This document shows, piece by piece, positions 3,799-5,328 of a stretch of 5,328 nucleotides of DNA (within the stretch, counting starts at the first letter, position 1; each line of letters opens with the position of its first letter). The notes under the pieces are model-generated. The model had not been told where the DNA came from. It worked only from the letters and a program-made list of their open reading frames with translations, and searched no databases. The position numbers were made by a program, and so were the translations under genes. The stretch is from Patescibacteria group bacterium (GTDB lineage Bacteria; Patescibacteriota; SOKK01), in NCBI GenBank assembly GCA_004374725.1, contig SOKK01000078.1:1-5328 (forward strand), read 5' to 3'.

Positions 3799-4905
3799 AT
3801 GAAACTCTCATGTCTCCAAGAAAATTTAGCTAAAGGATTAAATGCAGTCGGAAAGGTTGTAGGTACTCAAACTGATCTTCCTATTCTTTCTAATATTTTA
3901 GTTAAAACTGATGAAGGAAGGTTAAAACTATCCGCGACTAATCTTGAGATTGGAGTAAATTTTTGGGTTGGAGCAAAAATTGAAAAGGAGGGTTTAGTAA
4001 CGGTTCCAGCAAAAATTCTTGTTGACTACATAAACTCTCTCCCAAATAAAAAAGTCAATCTCTCTTTAGAAAAGAACGTTTTGAAGTTAAGTTGCGAGGG
4101 AAATAGAGCAAGTATTAATGGAATTTCTGCTGAGGAGTTTCCTTTAATCCCCGAAGTGAAGCCTGAAATCTCATTTAAGTTAAAGTCAGAAATTCTGAAA
4201 GAAATTATTCCTGAGGCAACCGTTGCTGCTGCTCTTGATGAATCCCGCCCTGTACTTACAGGAGTTTGTCTAAAAATAAGAGGTGATCAGTTAAAGCTTG
4301 CTGCAACTGATAGTTACCGTCTTGCCGAGCGTACTATTACTCTCCCAGGCAAGGCTAAAAAGGAGATAACTGCTGTGATTCCCTCAACTACCCTCAAAGA
4401 GCTTTTAAGGATTATCATTGGAGATCCCGAGATTAGAGAAGTTAATTGTTTAGTTGGCAGGGATCAAATAATGTTTGATCTTGGGGAGGGAAACCTTGTT
4501 TCTCGTTTAATCGACGGCAAGTTCCCAAGTTATGAACAGATTGTTCCTGAAAGTAATAAAACCAAGGCCAAGATTAAGATTGAGGACTTTGTGAAGGCGA
4601 TTAGGACTGGGATGGTCTTCAGTCGCGATGCGGCAAATAATGTAAAGTTAAGTGTAAAGAAGACAGGGGAGATTGAGATTAAGTCTACGGCAGTGCAAGT
4701 TGGAGAAAACGTTTCGGTGATTAAGTCAAAGGTGGAGGGAGAAGGTGGCGAGATTTCCTTTAATTCAAAATATCTTTTAGATGGTCTGGCGAGTATTCCC
4801 GGAGAGGAAGTAACTTTGGAACTTAATGACAAGTTAAATCCAGGGGTTTTGAAACCAGTAGTAGAAAAGAAATACTTTTATATTATTATGCCGTTGAGGA
4901 GTTAG
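3799..4905 (+). CDS. dnaN: DNA polymerase III beta subunit (sliding clamp)
   Basis: Forms the ring-shaped homodimer that tethers replicative polymerase and other clamp-binding proteins to DNA. The 368 residues match the usual length, and three clamp domains can be placed at about 1-120, 128-245 and 247-368. Recognisable segments are the N-terminal M-K-L with LPILSNILV (27-35), ATNLEIG (46-52), VPAKIL (69-74), FPLIPEV (114-120), LAATDSYRLAER (167-178), LIDGKFPSYEQIVP (237-250), FNSKYLLDGL (321-330) and the C-terminal YIIMPLR (361-367), equivalent to the MPMR end that lines the client-peptide pocket. The start is supported by a strong SD. The gene follows oriC directly, and the MazG-like gene begins seven bases after its stop. 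The coding strand becomes markedly G-rich in the second half, consistent with leading-strand bias. Confidence 0.97.
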   Translation: MKLSCLQENLAKGLNAVGKVVGTQTDLPILSNILVKTDEGRLKLSATNLEIGVNFWVGAKIEKEGLVTVPAKILVDYINSLPNKKVNLSLEKNVLKLSCEGNRASINGISAEEFPLIPEVKPEISFKLKSEILKEIIPEATVAAALDESRPVLTGVCLKIRGDQLKLAATDSYRLAERTITLPGKAKKEITAVIPSTTLKELLRIIIGDPEIREVNCLVGRDQIMFDLGEGNLVSRLIDGKFPSYEQIVPESNKTKAKIKIEDFVKAIRTGMVFSRDAANNVKLSVKKTGEIEIKSTAVQVGENVSVIKSKVEGEGGEISFNSKYLLDGLASIPGEEVTLELNDKLNPGVLKPVVEKKYFYIIMPLRS

Positions 4906-4912
4906 AGAAACT

Positions 4913-5230
4913 ATGGAATTAGAGGATCTATTACAGTTTATTGATAAAGAGGACAAAAGACTTAAGGAGTATTATGAGGATTCTGATAATCAAAAAACAA
5001 CTTTGGTTCGAAGTACGAAGTTGGCTGAGGAGGTTGGAGAGCTTTGTGGTGAGGTTTTGGCTCATAACTCTCTTCAGAGAAAGGAAAAGTCTAAGAGACA
5101 TAACTCTGAAGAATTATCAGAGGAGTTTGCTGATGTGATTATTGTTACCTTGCTTCTTGCGAAAACAATGAATATTAATATTAGAGAATCTCTACGAAAG
5201 AAAATTGAAAAAGTTGACAAAAGATATTAA
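4913..5230 (+). CDS. MazG-like nucleotide pyrophosphohydrolase
   Basis: A short all-alpha NTP-pyrophosphohydrolase of the MazG/dUTPase-type superfamily, which hydrolyses (d)NTPs to NMP and pyrophosphate, often to clear non-canonical nucleotides. The 105 residues fit a single-domain member. The metal-binding motif is split as usual: EEVGE (E39, E40, E43) in helix LAEEVGELCGEVL, then EEFADV (E71, D74) in helix LSEEFADVIIVTLLLA, about 30 residues later. A basic tail (KKIEKVDKRY, 96-105) ends the protein, as is common in the family. A GAGGAG ribosome site (4896-4901) lies inside the 3' end of dnaN, 11 bases before the ATG. The seven-base gap implies co-transcription with dnaN. Its substrate cannot be told from sequence. 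It sits where recF usually follows dnaN directly. Full-length MazG with two domains is excluded by size. Confidence 0.82.
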   Translation: MELEDLLQFIDKEDKRLKEYYEDSDNQKTTLVRSTKLAEEVGELCGEVLAHNSLQRKEKSKRHNSEELSEEFADVIIVTLLLAKTMNINIRESLRKKIEKVDKRY

Positions 5231-5275
5231 TAGATAAGAAAGTAGAGAGTTTCTTGATCTTGAGAGGATAGGCTT

Positions 5276-5328
5276 ATGCATCTAACTTCCCTAAAATTAA
5301 AAAACTTCCGTAATTACAAGGAGGCTTT
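5276..5328 (+). CDS. recF: DNA replication and repair protein RecF, N-terminal fragment
   Basis: Only 17 codons are visible: MHLTSLKLKNFRNYKEA and two further bases. The L-x-L-x-N-F-R-N-Y pattern is the standard N-terminal strand of RecF, an SMC-like ATPase that loads RecA at single-strand gaps with RecO and RecR. AGAGGA (5263-5268) lies seven bases before the ATG and supports this start. It follows the MazG-like gene after 45 bases with no terminator, so it probably belongs to the dnaN unit. Position downstream of dnaA and dnaN strengthens the call. The Walker motifs lie outside the window. Confidence 0.85.
   Translation, partial: MHLTSLKLKNFRNYKEA

Noticed and set aside
4530..4832. Minus-strand open frame of 100 codons
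   Set aside because: Antisense shadow of the well-conserved third domain of dnaN; low-complexity Ser/Thr/Pro product.
4941..5138. Plus-strand open frame of 65 codons
   Set aside because: Alternative frame inside the MazG-like gene, whose metal-binding motifs are in the other frame.
5214..5242. Perfect TTGACA (5214-5219) as a promoter for recF
   Set aside because: No acceptable -10 at 15-18 bases spacing (TAAGAA or AGAAAG only), and the hexamer lies in codons for VDK of the MazG-like protein.

Overview
The window is a chromosomal replication-origin locus from an AT-rich bacterium using the standard code. The order is hsp20 (-, cut at the left edge), an RNase HI gene (-), a gene for a proline-rich single-span membrane protein (+), dnaA (+), an intergenic oriC, dnaN (+), a small MazG-like pyrophosphohydrolase gene (+) and the first codons of recF (+). 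dnaA, dnaN and recF are named with high confidence from conserved motifs. The host lineage is an inference. Compact genes, weak or absent Shine-Dalgarno sites on several of them, a proline-rich one-span membrane protein and no rpmH upstream of dnaA would fit a Patescibacteria/CPR genome (for example Microgenomates), but nothing here proves it.

Left part (1-1107): two leftward genes, each with a recognisable promoter. The RNase HI promoter and the promoter of the rightward membrane-protein gene are divergent and flank a long imperfect palindrome (996-1063). Middle part (1108-1973): the membrane-protein gene, with a terminator-shaped GC-rich palindrome embedded in its 5' coding region, then a strong intrinsic terminator (1760-1802), then a DnaA-box-containing region that carries the dnaA promoter.

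Origin (3447-3798): after dnaA there is a long hairpin, then about ten DnaA-box-like 9-mers, then seven consecutive DnaA-trio triplets (3736-3756), then a 28-nt stretch that is 25/28 A/T, leading into the dnaN ribosome-binding site. This is the order of a Bacillus-type basal unwinding system: double-strand boxes, single-strand DnaA-trios, AT-rich unwinding element. Strand composition agrees. The top strand is strongly C-rich over 3601-3780 (41 C, 5 G) and strongly G-rich in distal dnaN (59 G, 21 C over 4561-4740), as expected if bidirectional replication starts here. DnaA boxes also lie upstream of dnaA, so the origin looks bipartite with dnaA in the middle.

Right part (3799-5328): dnaN, the MazG-like gene (7-nt gap) and recF probably form one transcription unit combining clamp, nucleotide-pool sanitation and gap repair. 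The most interesting non-coding items are the trio element, the CCCC-variant DnaA boxes, a possible attenuator in the dnaA leader, and the structured repeats.
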